Source: Brevibacillus sp. (GTDB lineage: Bacteria; Bacillota; Bacilli; Brevibacillales; Brevibacillaceae). From it: a stretch of DNA of 34,836 nt. This document shows positions 1 to 8,390 of this stretch, piece after piece. Location: the NCBI GenBank assembly GCA_029240815.1, contig JARDZO010000020.1, positions 1-34,836 of the forward strand, read 5' to 3'. Numbering within the stretch: position 1 is the stretch's first letter; every line of letters begins with the position of its first letter. A program made the position numbers and the translations under genes. A model generated the notes under the pieces. It was not told the origin of the DNA. It made no database searches and worked only from the letters and a program-made list of their open reading frames with translations.

Positions 1-137
1 AAACATTGAGCGAGCCGTATGGGACCAAGATCGATGTAGAAGGTAACGTAGGGCGAATACGATTCAAACCAGCTGAGGGAGAAAATGCTCTGCAGTTTAC
101 CCGAAAAAGAAATGTATTCTCTACCCAAATGGAGTGA
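1..137 (+). CDS. C-terminal end of an upstream CDS (partial)
   Basis: An open frame enters from the left edge (first full codon at base 3) and ends with TGA at 135-137, about 44 residues. The tail is polar and ends in Thr-Gln-Met-Glu. I do not recognise the family. The stop overlaps the next gene's ATG as TGATG, so the two are probably translationally coupled. The other forward frames over this stretch are closed by early stops, which supports this frame. Confidence 0.55.
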   Translation, partial: TLSEPYGTKIDVEGNVGRIRFKPAEGENALQFTRKRNVFSTQME

Positions 138-1408
138 TGGGCACGATGGCAAGAGTGACATTAGTGTTGCTGTTTATTTTGTACATGATCAACTACGCTG
201 ACAAAACAATCGCGGGATATTCGGCTGTCCCGATTATGGATGAGTTTGGCCTTTCCCAGAAAGAATGGGGCTTAGTCGGTAGCAGCTTCTTCTGGTTTTT
301 CTCCATTGCTGGGATCTTGGGAGCGGCGTTGTCTGATCGGATTGGGACGAAAAAAATGCTGGCGATTATGGCGATTTCCTGGACGGCGGTACAGTTTGGG
401 GCGTATGCGATTGCCAGTCTGCCTATGCTCGTCTTGGCACGTGTACTGCTCGGAATTGGGGAAGGTCCGTTTTGGGCAACGGTGGTCAGTCATTTGAATA
501 AATGGTACCCGGAAGAAAAACGAGGTCTCGTCTATTCCACCGTCAATTTTGGCGCATTTGTCGGAGCAGTTGCATCTGCGCCGTTGCTGGTCTCAATGAT
601 TGATCAGAACGGTTGGCGTTTTGCCTGGGCTTTTATGGGGGCACTCAGTTTGATCTGGTTCCTCGTCTGGGTCTGGATTGGGAAAGAAAAACCAAAGCTG
701 AGCGTCACACCGACCTTGCCTACTACGAGCGAAGTACCAAAAGCAAAGTGGTCCGAAATCTCCGGGGTCATGCTATCATCCACCTATATCTTTTGCTTTC
801 TCATCTATTTCGGACAAATATGGGGTACTACCTTTGCAGCCGTATGGGAGCCGGTCTACTTGGTGAAAGCGATCCATTTAACGAATCAACAGATGGCCTA
901 TTCGATTGCAGGAACGGGCCTGGTAGCAGGTCTCATGACGATTCTTATTTCCTCTGCAGGCGACCGTCTGTACAAGAAGCATCGTTCCTATCGCAAATCG
1001 TATGTGCTGATCGGTGGGGTGTCAATCATTCTGGGCGGGCTTTTCTTTTACTCAGCCACATGGGTACAATCCACTGGATGGATATTGATCGCACTTTGTC
1101 TGGGGAAAGGCTTTGCCTTTTCTGTCGGAACAGCGGCTTCTGTAATCGTCAGCAGCCTGATGCCGACCCGAACAGGCCTTCTCGTCGGGGTCATGTCCAG
1201 TCTCGTCACATTAGCCGGAATTATTTCGCCTCTCGTCACGGGTTCGATTGTTGAAGCAGCGGGGGATATCGGAACAGGTTTTCGTCATGCGATGGCCTTG
1301 AATGCCTTGATCTATCTAGTCTTTGGTGTCCTTTTCCTGATCTTTGTCAAACGAAAGGAAGACAAAACGGAAACGTCCACAAAAATCTCGCATATAACGG
1401 AAAAGTAA
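137..1408 (+). CDS. MFS transporter
   Basis: A major facilitator superfamily permease of about 423 residues, the normal length, with roughly 12 hydrophobic helices. The first helix carries an NYADK motif, as in anion:cation symporter-type MFS proteins. A loop with DRIGTKK between helices 2 and 3 matches the MFS signature region, followed by the RVLLGIGEG stretch of helix 4. The ATG at 137 overlaps the upstream stop. A second ATG at 146 is better spaced from GGAG (131-134) and may be the true start. The substrate cannot be read from sequence. The following acyl-CoA ligase suggests, weakly, an organic acid. Confidence 0.85.
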   Translation: MGTMARVTLVLLFILYMINYADKTIAGYSAVPIMDEFGLSQKEWGLVGSSFFWFFSIAGILGAALSDRIGTKKMLAIMAISWTAVQFGAYAIASLPMLVLARVLLGIGEGPFWATVVSHLNKWYPEEKRGLVYSTVNFGAFVGAVASAPLLVSMIDQNGWRFAWAFMGALSLIWFLVWVWIGKEKPKLSVTPTLPTTSEVPKAKWSEISGVMLSSTYIFCFLIYFGQIWGTTFAAVWEPVYLVKAIHLTNQQMAYSIAGTGLVAGLMTILISSAGDRLYKKHRSYRKSYVLIGGVSIILGGLFFYSATWVQSTGWILIALCLGKGFAFSVGTAASVIVSSLMPTRTGLLVGVMSSLVTLAGIISPLVTGSIVEAAGDIGTGFRHAMALNALIYLVFGVLFLIFVKRKEDKTETSTKISHITEK

Positions 1409-1463
1409 TGCTTTCGCCTAATTATTCGGAATGTTAAAATTTTTAAAAGGAGGTAGATGTGTG

Positions 1464-2960
1464 ATGTATCATTTGAACGAGAACCTGAAGAGAAGTGCCC
1501 ATGACTTCCCTGACCGTCCTGCCTACGTATTCCAAGGGGAAAGCACGACGTATGCAGAGTTGGACCAGCAGGTAGAGTTTTTGGCAGCTAGTCTAGCAAA
1601 GCGTGGGATCGGAAAAGGAGATGCGGTGGCCTTGCTCTTGGACAACCGCCCGCATTTTGTGAGCGCTTACTATGCGATTCTGAGGGTTGGAGCTGCCGTT
1701 GTCCCGATGAATCCCGTCTACACTCCTAGAGAGATCGAGTACATTATGTCCAATAGTAAAGCCAAGGCAGTGATTGCTTTATCTGCGCTGGAGCCCGTTT
1801 TGTCCGGGATGAAGGATCAGCTGAGTGACCTAGAGCTGTTGATCTACACGGAAGCAGCAGGTGACGAATTGACGGTCGACCAGCTCATCCAAGAGCAAGA
1901 AACCCAGTACGATGAGCCAGAACGGGACGAAAACGACCTGGCCGTCATCTTGTACACATCTGGTACGACAGGGCAACCAAAAGGAGCCATGCTCTCTCAT
2001 AAAAACATGGATTCAAACGCTGAGGCGATGGGGACATTGTTCGAGCTGGAGCCTGATGATCGGATGGTCGCTGTCTTGCCGATGTTTCATGTGTTCTGCA
2101 TGACAGTCTGCCTGAATGGTCCCATCCGCTCAGGGGCTACCATCCTGATCGTACAGAGGTTCCATCCGGTAGAAGTCGTCAATGTCATACGCGACCAGAA
2201 AGCTTCATGCTTTGCTGGTGTTCCGACAATGTACAACTACATGCTGCAGCTTCCTACAGCTACGCGCGCTGATTTTGCGACGATCCGTGTATGTTGCTCG
2301 GGTGGGGCATCGATGCCAGTTGAATTGCTGCACAAGTTTGAGGAGAAATATGGAGTGAAGGTCATGGAAGGGTACGGTCTGTCGGAGGCTGCTCCCGCCA
2401 CGGCGTTTAACCCCATTCGCGGTACGAGAAAACCAGGCTCCGTCGGGATTGATTTGCCAGGAGTCATCAACAAGGTCATCGATCCTGAAGGAAAGGAAGT
2501 GCCTCGCGGGGAGGTGGGGGAGCTGGTCGTCTATGGACCGAATGTGATGCTCGGTTATCTCGGTTTGCCAGAAGAGACAAACGCTGCTTTGCGAAATGGC
2601 TGGCTGCACACTGGTGATCTGGCTAGAATGGACGAGGAAGGCTATGTCTATATCGTCGACAGGAAGAAGGATATGATTCTCGTAGATGGATACAATGTCT
2701 ATCCGCGTGAAGTCGAGGAAGTACTCTACCAGCATCCGGCGATCATCGAAGCGGCTGTGATCGGCATCCCGGACGAAGTGCACGGGGAAGCAGTCAAAGC
2801 GTTTGTCGCCCTGAAGGAAATCGCAGTATCCCAAGAAGACATCGTAGCGTTTTGCACAGACAAACTTGCCAAGTACAAGATTCCTCGCCAGGTAGAGTTT
2901 GTCGCAGAACTTCCGAAAAACAGCACAGGCAAAATCTTGCGCCGTTCCTTGAGAAGCTGA
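1464..2960 (+). CDS. Long-chain-fatty-acid-CoA ligase, YhfL-like AMP-binding enzyme
   Basis: An ANL-superfamily acyl-CoA synthetase that activates a carboxylic acid through an acyl-adenylate and transfers it to CoA in the cytoplasm. It has 498 residues, close to B. subtilis YhfL as I recall it. Visible motifs are the phosphate-binding loop YTSGTTGQPKG (164-174), EGYGLSE (302-308), the TGD motif (383-385), the hinge region DRKKDMI (399-405) and the catalytic lysine K490 in STGKILRR. The start is set by AAAAGGAGGT at 1445-1454. ATG 1464 or GTG 1461 follow at good spacing, while an ATG at 1431 lies upstream of that ribosome site and is not used. It may be co-transcribed with the MFS gene. Chain-length preference is unknown. 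Confidence 0.9.
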   Translation: MYHLNENLKRSAHDFPDRPAYVFQGESTTYAELDQQVEFLAASLAKRGIGKGDAVALLLDNRPHFVSAYYAILRVGAAVVPMNPVYTPREIEYIMSNSKAKAVIALSALEPVLSGMKDQLSDLELLIYTEAAGDELTVDQLIQEQETQYDEPERDENDLAVILYTSGTTGQPKGAMLSHKNMDSNAEAMGTLFELEPDDRMVAVLPMFHVFCMTVCLNGPIRSGATILIVQRFHPVEVVNVIRDQKASCFAGVPTMYNYMLQLPTATRADFATIRVCCSGGASMPVELLHKFEEKYGVKVMEGYGLSEAAPATAFNPIRGTRKPGSVGIDLPGVINKVIDPEGKEVPRGEVGELVVYGPNVMLGYLGLPEETNAALRNGWLHTGDLARMDEEGYVYIVDRKKDMILVDGYNVYPREVEEVLYQHPAIIEAAVIGIPDEVHGEAVKAFVALKEIAVSQEDIVAFCTDKLAKYKIPRQVEFVAELPKNSTGKILRRSLRS

Positions 2961-2996
2961 TCAGTTAAACAAAAGGCATCTCATGCCAGAAAAGAT

Positions 2997-3029
2997 AACC
3001 AGCTGCAAACGAAAGTTTGAGCTGGTTTT
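2997..3029 (+). terminator. Rho-independent terminator after the acyl-CoA ligase
   Basis: The arms AACCAGCT-CAAAC and GTTTG-AGCTGGTT close on a GAAA loop and are followed by TTTTG and a T-rich stretch. It lies between two convergent genes. Confidence 0.75.
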
Positions 3030-3040
3030 GTCGTTGTCTT

Positions 3041-3454
3041 TTAGTTTTTTTCCTGTTCGCGTTGACCTTGCAAGTTTACGTAAAAGGCTCGTTTTTCAAG
3101 AGCAAAGCGTTTTACAGCCTCAAGCTGCTGCATTTGTATATCCAGCTGTTCGAGATGATGATCCAGCATTTCGATCCGTTTACTTAACGTTTCATCTATT
3201 TGTGTCTCCGGGTAATCGTCAGCTAACAGACAGCCTTCGTGCACAAATGAAGCAATGTCCTCCAGTTTCATACCAGTCTGCTTTAAGCCATGGATAAAGC
3301 GGATAAAACGCAAATCTTGATCATTGTATCGGCGCACACCGTTTTTCCGTCCTTCTTGACGCTTGGGATCAGGCAAAACGCCGATTTTTTCATAATATCG
3401 CAGGGTGTAAGGGGAAATCCCCGTGAGTCTCGCGATTTCGCTAATGGAGTACAT
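3041..3454 (-). CDS. MerR-family transcriptional regulator
   Basis: A 137-residue MerR-family activator. Residues 1-70 form the winged helix-turn-helix: YSISEIARLTGISPYTLRYYE, then wing residues around RRYND. Residues 85-130 form the antiparallel coiled coil for dimerisation, rich in Leu, Gln and Glu. There is one cysteine (C75), away from the redox cysteine position I know for AdhR/NmlR relatives, so thiol sensing is not supported. The start was chosen at 3454, with GGGAG about 10 bases upstream. A longer frame to 3547 overlaps the neighbouring gene. It lies 25 bp downstream of the oxidoreductase gene on the same strand, so the pair is probably one operon under the MerR-type promoter at 4527-4557. 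Confidence 0.9.
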   Translation of the reverse strand: MYSISEIARLTGISPYTLRYYEKIGVLPDPKRQEGRKNGVRRYNDQDLRFIRFIHGLKQTGMKLEDIASFVHEGCLLADDYPETQIDETLSKRIEMLDHHLEQLDIQMQQLEAVKRFALEKRAFYVNLQGQREQEKN

Positions 3455-3479
3455 CTGATTGAATCTCTCCCTTACGCAG

Positions 3480-4496
3480 TCATGAATGGATGAGGACAAT
3501 TTTCCCTGCCGCTTTGGATGTTTCCAGGAGTTCATGAGCCCGTGCAACTTCGTGGAAAGGGATACGATGCGAAATCAAAGGCTGAATCTTCCCATGTAGC
3601 AACAAGGAAAACAAATGCTTCACATCCTCGAAAAACCACTCCGGTCGTTCTTGTTTCAACATCGTCATACTGTAAACGTGAACGGGATTTCCTTTTTCCG
3701 TCGTTTTTGCTTCGGTCAACGCTTTCCAGCGAGCAGCCCAATCGTTATGTGCGCCTTCTTCAAAGACAGAAGTATAGCCGTAACCAATAAAAGCACCCTG
3801 GTTATGTAAGGTTCGCATTGAACGATCCCAGTTCCTGCCTCCGATGGGATCAAATACGGCGTCCATACCCTCCGGAGCCTGTTCAGACAGGACTTCTACA
3901 AAATCCTCTGTCCGGTAGTCAATAGCAACGGCACCATAGCTGGTCACGATAGGATGCTTTTGGGCGGAGGCTGTCCCGAACATTTGCAGGTTTGCCAGTT
4001 TACCTAATTCCAAGAGGGCAGTCCCTACACCGCCACTAGCGCCATGAATCAGGACGCGGTCTCCTTCAGAAACATGGGCGAAACGATGAAGCATTTGATA
4101 GGCAGTCACATAATTTAACAGAATCGACACCGCACTAGCTGGTTCTAACGATTCGGGAACCAAGATGACTTCACCGACGCGTGAGTATATATAGGAAGCA
4201 TAACCACCAATCCCATTAAAAAAGACGGCTACTCGATCCCCAACATCAAATTGCGTGACGTCTTCTCCTCTTTCATCAATGATTCCAATTGCGTCATATC
4301 CAGGTGTAAAGGGAGGCTGCGGAGAGAGGGGATAGAGACCTTCCCTGCGCATGAGATCCGCGAGGGCGACCCCTGAGCACTCCACTTTTATCCGAACTTC
4401 GTCTCTGCCAGGCGCGCGTAAAGGTTCCTCTGTGACCTTGAGGACATCTGTTCCTCCATATCGGGTGACAAGTACTCGAGCATTTACCATCATCAA
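3480..4496 (-). CDS. Zinc-independent NADPH:quinone oxidoreductase-like MDR enzyme
   Basis: A medium-chain dehydrogenase/reductase of 338 residues in the quinone oxidoreductase (Qor/zeta-crystallin) branch. It is expected to reduce quinones or reactive enones and aldehydes with NADPH. The N-terminal GroES-like domain covers about residues 1-120. The cofactor loop GASGGVG (152-158) opens the Rossmann domain. The cysteine cluster of structural-zinc alcohol dehydrogenases is absent. AAGGGG lies 5-11 bases before three consecutive ATG codons, so the start may be any of 4496, 4493 or 4490. It is followed by a MerR regulator gene, fitting a stress-inducible detoxification operon. Confidence 0.85.
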   Translation of the reverse strand: MMMVNARVLVTRYGGTDVLKVTEEPLRAPGRDEVRIKVECSGVALADLMRREGLYPLSPQPPFTPGYDAIGIIDERGEDVTQFDVGDRVAVFFNGIGGYASYIYSRVGEVILVPESLEPASAVSILLNYVTAYQMLHRFAHVSEGDRVLIHGASGGVGTALLELGKLANLQMFGTASAQKHPIVTSYGAVAIDYRTEDFVEVLSEQAPEGMDAVFDPIGGRNWDRSMRTLHNQGAFIGYGYTSVFEEGAHNDWAARWKALTEAKTTEKGNPVHVYSMTMLKQERPEWFFEDVKHLFSLLLHGKIQPLISHRIPFHEVARAHELLETSKAAGKIVLIHS

Positions 4497-4526
4497 TTCC
4501 CCTTTTCCATTGTGGAAGTTGGTTGT

Positions 4527-4557
4527 ATTGTAAGAGTTAGAGTAAACTCGAAGTCAA
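4527..4557 (-). promoter_or_regulatory. MerR-type promoter with 19-bp spacer and dyad operator
   Basis: On the minus strand TTGACT (4552-4557) and TACAAT (4527-4532) are separated by 19 bp, the overlong spacer typical of MerR-activated promoters. The spacer holds an inverted repeat, GAGTT-N6-AACTC. It sits about 30 bp upstream of the oxidoreductase-merR pair. Confidence 0.75.
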
Positions 4558-4569
4558 GGGGGATATGCG

Positions 4570-4878
4570 GTGCAAGAAATGAAGGTAGAGCAATTCCACC
4601 AGCTGATGGAGCAAAAACATTCATTCGCCCTGTTCGTATATACGCCGATGTGCGGAACTTGTAAACTGGCGGAAAGAATGCTGACGATTACCTTTGAAGC
4701 TTTACCGAATGTGGCTGCCTACGAAATCAATATCAATACGGCTCCTGATCTTGCCCAACAGTGGGAGATCAGCAGTGTGCCAGCGTTGCTTTTGTTTCGC
4801 GAAGGTGTGCCGATCGAACGACATTATTCCATGCAGTCGGTCGGTTTTTTATACGAACGGTTAAAAGATCTTAACTAG
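4570..4878 (+). CDS. Thioredoxin-like protein with CGTC motif
   Basis: A small thioredoxin-fold protein of 102 residues. The redox motif CGTC follows YTPM near residues 26-33, where thioredoxin has WCGPC. A central cis-proline motif (SSVPALLLF) is at about 75-83. There is no signal peptide, so it acts in the cytoplasm, plausibly as a thiol-disulfide exchange protein like the Bacillus YusE/YtpP proteins. The start is GTG 4570, with AAGGGGG about 7 bases upstream; ATG 4579 is an alternative. It is divergent from the MerR/oxidoreductase pair and shares its promoter region, so a link to the same stress is possible but only inferred. Confidence 0.8.
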   Translation: MQEMKVEQFHQLMEQKHSFALFVYTPMCGTCKLAERMLTITFEALPNVAAYEININTAPDLAQQWEISSVPALLLFREGVPIERHYSMQSVGFLYERLKDLN

Positions 4879-4946
4879 ACATACACCCATTTCCTTCGCG
4901 TGGAATAAAAAGAAAGAGAGACATCATGCGAAGGAGGAGGCGGCGT

Positions 4947-6230
4947 ATGCAGATTCATGTGGTGGAAAGAGGACAAACGCTGTCTGGCATCGCCGAAACA
5001 TACGGCACAACACCGGCAGAAATCACGAGAGCCAATGAGCTTCCTGATCCAGCCAACCTCGTCATCGGACAGGCGCTGGTCATTCCAATCGAGGGAAGCT
5101 TCTATTGGGTAAGACAAGGCGATACATTGTACACAATCGGTCAGCGCTTTAGCATCAGTGCGGCTGAACTGGCAAGGGTAAATGGCATTTCGCAGTATCG
5201 TCCCTTGCAGATCGGACAAAGGCTGTACATCCCGCCGCGTCCCAGACGGGCGGCAGATTTCAATGCCTATGCAGAACCAAGACGTCAAGTGTCACAAGCG
5301 TTGGAAGCAGATGTGCGAACAGCAGCTCCTCATCTGACGTATTTGGCGCCATTTAGTTTTCGGATCAAGCGGGATGGAACGTTGGCACGGCCAGCCCTCG
5401 ATGATTTCCAAGCGATTACGAGAGACAACCAGGTCGTTATGATGCTGGTCGTGACGAATCTGGAAGGAGGTCAGTTCAGTACAGAGCTGGGCGGACTGGT
5501 CTTAAATGATATGGACCTCCAGAACAAGCTGCTCGATACAATCATTTCGACTGCTCAAGAACTCGGGATGGGTGACCTTCACTTCGATATGGAAGCACTG
5601 CCAGCAACGGATCGCGAAGCTTACATCCGTTTTTTGAGAAGGGCAAAGCAACGGGCACAAGCAGCAGGAATGATGATGTCCGTAGCGCTTGCACCCAAGA
5701 CAAGTGCGGAGCAACAAGGCAAATGGTATGCTGCCCATGATTACGGAGCTATTGGAGCAATCGCTGATTTCGTCGTGATCATGACGTATGAGTGGGGGTA
5801 CAGCGGTGGTCCCCCAATGGCAGTCTCACCGATCGGGCCGGTACGACGAGTCTTGCAATACGCGATTACCGAAATGCCTGCGGAAAAAATCTTGATGGGA
5901 CAAAATCTGTACGGATACGATTGGACGCTTCCATTCGAGCGTGGCACGACAGCGAGAGCACTGAGTCCCCAGGCGGCGATTGCTTTGGCGGCGGAGAACA
6001 ACGTAAGCATCCAGTACGATTACCGCGCGCAGGCTCCATTCTTTGAGTACACGGACGATCAAGAGAGGCGTCATCAAGTCTGGTTTGAGGACGCGCGCTC
6101 CATCCAGGCCAAGTTTGACCTCGTCAAGCAGTTAGGACTGCGTGGTGTGAGCTATTGGAAGCTCGGTCTGCCGTTTCCGCAAAACTGGTTGCTGATCGAA
6201 GGGAACTTCCGCGTTCGAAAACGCAGATGA
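4947..6230 (+). CDS. sleL: LysM-GH18 spore cortex-fragment hydrolase (SleL/YaaH-like)
   Basis: A peptidoglycan-binding glycoside hydrolase of 427 residues, matching the usual SleL/YaaH length. Two LysM modules are visible at about residues 2-47 (HVVERGQTLSGIA) and 52-95 (YWVRQGDTLYTIG). A GH18-type barrel runs from about 105 to 427, with the catalytic segment LHFDME placing the acid glutamate at E216. SleL-type enzymes cleave cortical fragments during germination as N-acetylglucosaminidases. No signal peptide is present, typical for proteins packed into the spore. The start was placed at ATG 4947, with AAGGAGG 9 bases upstream; the earlier ATG at 4926 precedes that ribosome site. A terminator follows directly. 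Confidence 0.88.
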   Translation: MQIHVVERGQTLSGIAETYGTTPAEITRANELPDPANLVIGQALVIPIEGSFYWVRQGDTLYTIGQRFSISAAELARVNGISQYRPLQIGQRLYIPPRPRRAADFNAYAEPRRQVSQALEADVRTAAPHLTYLAPFSFRIKRDGTLARPALDDFQAITRDNQVVMMLVVTNLEGGQFSTELGGLVLNDMDLQNKLLDTIISTAQELGMGDLHFDMEALPATDREAYIRFLRRAKQRAQAAGMMMSVALAPKTSAEQQGKWYAAHDYGAIGAIADFVVIMTYEWGYSGGPPMAVSPIGPVRRVLQYAITEMPAEKILMGQNLYGYDWTLPFERGTTARALSPQAAIALAAENNVSIQYDYRAQAPFFEYTDDQERRHQVWFEDARSIQAKFDLVKQLGLRGVSYWKLGLPFPQNWLLIEGNFRVRKRR

Positions 6231-6236
6231 ATGTCC

Positions 6237-6268
6237 GGCGTGCAATCCATGGGGTTGTACGCCTTTTT
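6237..6268 (+). terminator. Rho-independent terminator after sleL
   Basis: GGCGT and ACGCC close an imperfect stem that includes CAA/TTG, followed by five T's. Confidence 0.75.
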
Positions 6269-6289
6269 GCATGGTCATTTTAGGCGAGT

Positions 6290-6318
6290 TTTCTAATCAG
6301 TTAGAATCATGGTATGAT
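6290..6318 (+). promoter_or_regulatory. Possible promoter with TTCTAA/TTAGAA dyad
   Basis: A perfect inverted repeat TTCTAA-TCAG-TTAGAA (6291-6306) lies just upstream of a TATGAT -10-like box (6313-6318), 52 bases before the next gene. A matching -35 box is weak. The dyad could be an operator or chance. Confidence 0.35.
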
Positions 6319-6369
6319 GGCAAAAAGTACTTTCGAGCGTAGCGCTCCTGGAGTAGAAGGGGGAAGAAT

Positions 6370-6597
6370 ATGGGAGAGTGTAAACTGGATCACACTGTAG
6401 AGGATGTGCAAAAAAAGCTGGCTGAGCAAGCACCTTTTTTGCCGCAAGAACGGGTAGAACAGCTGCAGGCATTGCTTGAAACGGAGCTGTCTCAAGACAG
6501 GCTGAACGAACTGTTCCACCTATTGAAAAAATACGATTTGGCGGCGCCTGAAGAACGAGAACAACGACTAGAACAAATGGCGCTTCTCTTGGGGTAA
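6370..6597 (+). CDS. Small helical protein of unknown function
   Basis: A 75-residue protein rich in Leu, Glu and Gln, predicted almost entirely alpha-helical with heptad-like spacing, and no membrane segment or signal peptide. The ribosome site AAGGGGG stands 6-7 bases before the ATG. It has its own candidate promoter and is convergent with the DUF2203 gene. I do not recognise a family and assign no function. The good ribosome site and acidic helical composition support a real gene. Confidence 0.65.
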   Translation: MGECKLDHTVEDVQKKLAEQAPFLPQERVEQLQALLETELSQDRLNELFHLLKKYDLAAPEEREQRLEQMALLLG

Positions 6598-6598
6598 T

Positions 6599-6634
6599 CC
6601 AGCCATTCGCGTGAACAAGAGAGGCTGGCCTTAG
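6599..6634. terminator. Weak hairpin between convergent genes
   Basis: CCAGCC and GGCTGG form a 6-bp stem with an 18-base loop in the 33-bp gap between the small helical protein and the DUF2203 gene. It lacks a clear T tract on either strand, so termination here is uncertain. Confidence 0.3.
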
Positions 6635-7017
6635 TCGAGTTGCTTGCGCCCGCTAAATCCATCATGAAGCCCGTGGTAGTGAGTGATGGATGATTCGCCC
6701 TCTCTCCAGCATAGGAGAACTTCTTCGCCATTGATCATCGCCGGGAAATCAAATAGTCCGATATCGATATCCTTGACCTGAATCCCTTTACTGATCAGTT
6801 GGGTGACGTGCATTTGGGCTTCCATCTCCATGAATTCCAGGCGGCATTCAACGGCAAACAGTTCCTTGTCGAGGGCAGGCTGTTGTTTTTTTATCTGTTC
6901 ACGCTGCTGGTAAAGCTTATAAAAAGAGCGTTTCGCTTCTTGCAAAAAGGAGAGCTCTTCGCGTACATACGGCAATAACTCATTTGCTTCTTCACGTGTA
7001 AAATACTTTTTAGACAA
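6631..7017 (-). CDS. DUF2203 family protein
   Basis: A 128-residue cytoplasmic protein that fits the DUF2203 family. It opens with KKYFTREEANELLPYV, continues through a helical coiled-coil middle (about 20-85), and ends with the conserved region KDIDIGLFDFPA and LLCWREGE. The biochemical role is unknown. TTG 7017 is chosen as start because AGGAGG (7026-7031) stands 8 bases upstream; the longer GTG start at 7026 falls inside that ribosome site. A TATAAT-like box lies at 7038-7043 on the minus strand. It is divergent from the alanyl-tRNA editing gene. Confidence 0.8.
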   Translation of the reverse strand: MSKKYFTREEANELLPYVREELSFLQEAKRSFYKLYQQREQIKKQQPALDKELFAVECRLEFMEMEAQMHVTQLISKGIQVKDIDIGLFDFPAMINGEEVLLCWREGESSITHYHGLHDGFSGRKQLD

Positions 7018-7118
7018 GAGTACCACCTCCTGATTCTATTATACTAGTAACCCCATGCGGGAGAAAATGGCGGAAGCGTATCCGATGTGGATTTTGCTTC
7101 GTGCGGCAAGGAGTCAAG

Positions 7119-8327
7119 ATGAAAGATCGATTGTATTATCAGGATGCGTATACGCAACTATTCTCAGCGGAAGTGACGCAGCGAGGAGCGGAAAATGACG
7201 GTACTCCCTTTGTCGTATTGAGCCAAACAGCCTTTTATCCAACGGGTGGCGGGCAACCATCTGACCAAGGGCTTCTAGGCGGCGTCCGCGTAATCGACGT
7301 GGAGGAAGTGGACGGTGAGATTCGCCATCGTCTGTCTGAACCTCTACCGGAGCCATTGGCGCAAGTAGAGGGCAGAATTGATTGGGAGCGTCGATTTGAT
7401 CATATGCAACAGCACGCGGGACAGCACATTTTGTCCGCGTCGTTCTTGGAAGTAGCAGGTGCAGAGACAGTCGCTTTTCATTTAGGAAAAGAACGTGTCA
7501 CCATTGACGTGAGACTGGATGAGCTGACAGCGGAGGTCTGGGAAGGTGTCGAACATCGCGCCAATCAGATCGTCCTCGAGAACCGTCCCATCTCTGCTCG
7601 GTTCGTGGATGACGAAGAGCTGGCGACTTTGCCATTGAAAAAGCAGCCGACTGTGACGGAAAATATCCGTGTGGTGATCATTCCTGAATTCGATTATAAT
7701 CCATGCGGCGGCACTCATCCGGCCCGAACGGGTGAAGTCGGGATGATCAAAATGTTGGGCTGGGAGCGTCACAGAGGGAATATTCGTTTGGAATTCATTT
7801 GTGGCTGGCGTGCCATGCGTGATTACACCAAAAAACAAGCGATGGTTCGCGAACTGTCCAAGCTTTTGATGACCAGTGATGTTGAATTGGTCTCTCAAAC
7901 CGAGCGATTATTAGCCGAACGCGATTCTCTCAAGCAGAGTCTGGTGGAGAAGGAGCGGCTCCTCATAGAAATTGAGGTCCGTCAGCTGTTGGCACAAGCG
8001 AGCCAGGCAGGAAAAGTGCGTATCATGCAACAAACCTTTACAGACCGGACCATTCAACAGCTTCAGCAGCTCGCCCATCAAGCAGTCGCGCAAGCACCGG
8101 ATGTCGTATGCCTCTTGGCAGCAACCGGGGAAAAATTGCAACTCGTATATGCACGTGGATCAGAAGTCGATGTAGCCGTTAATCAGTTAATGAAGGACAC
8201 ACTTCCCTTGATTGAAGGAAAAGGTGGAGGAAATCCAGCAATGGCACAAGGTGGCGGGCTACCGAGTTTGCCTGCAGAAGAAGTGCTGGCACATGCTCGC
8301 AAGCAGTTAGAAGCATCCTTGTCATAA
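7119..8327 (+). CDS. Alanyl-tRNA editing protein (AlaX-L type, with DHHA1 domain)
   Basis: A free-standing trans-editing factor that hydrolyses mischarged Ser- or Gly-tRNA(Ala) in the cytoplasm. It has 402 residues and resembles the editing half of alanyl-tRNA synthetase. Zinc ligands appear as HMQQHAGQH (H99, H103) and CGGTH (C196, H200). The N-terminal QTAFYPTGGGQPSDQG motif is complete. A coiled-coil region (about 245-295) leads to a C-terminal DHHA1 domain ending in GGGNPAMAQGGG. The ATG at 7119 has AAGGAG 5 bases upstream; an earlier GTG at 7101 precedes that site. The aminoacylation domain is absent, as expected for AlaX. Confidence 0.9.
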   Translation: MKDRLYYQDAYTQLFSAEVTQRGAENDGTPFVVLSQTAFYPTGGGQPSDQGLLGGVRVIDVEEVDGEIRHRLSEPLPEPLAQVEGRIDWERRFDHMQQHAGQHILSASFLEVAGAETVAFHLGKERVTIDVRLDELTAEVWEGVEHRANQIVLENRPISARFVDDEELATLPLKKQPTVTENIRVVIIPEFDYNPCGGTHPARTGEVGMIKMLGWERHRGNIRLEFICGWRAMRDYTKKQAMVRELSKLLMTSDVELVSQTERLLAERDSLKQSLVEKERLLIEIEVRQLLAQASQAGKVRIMQQTFTDRTIQQLQQLAHQAVAQAPDVVCLLAATGEKLQLVYARGSEVDVAVNQLMKDTLPLIEGKGGGNPAMAQGGGLPSLPAEEVLAHARKQLEASLS

Positions 8328-8390
8328 ACTGAAAAGGAAGAAACGGAAGATCGATAAAGAGGACAAAGTAAAAGGAGGAAATGAGTAAAG

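Noticed and set aside
613..1254. 213-codon open frame within the MFS gene
   Set aside because: It is a shifted frame of the transporter gene, lacks hydrophobic periodicity and has atypical composition.
2205..2834. Long minus-strand open frame inside the acyl-CoA ligase gene
   Set aside because: The plus strand has full-length conserved ANL motifs. The antisense frame has no ribosome site or recognisable domain.
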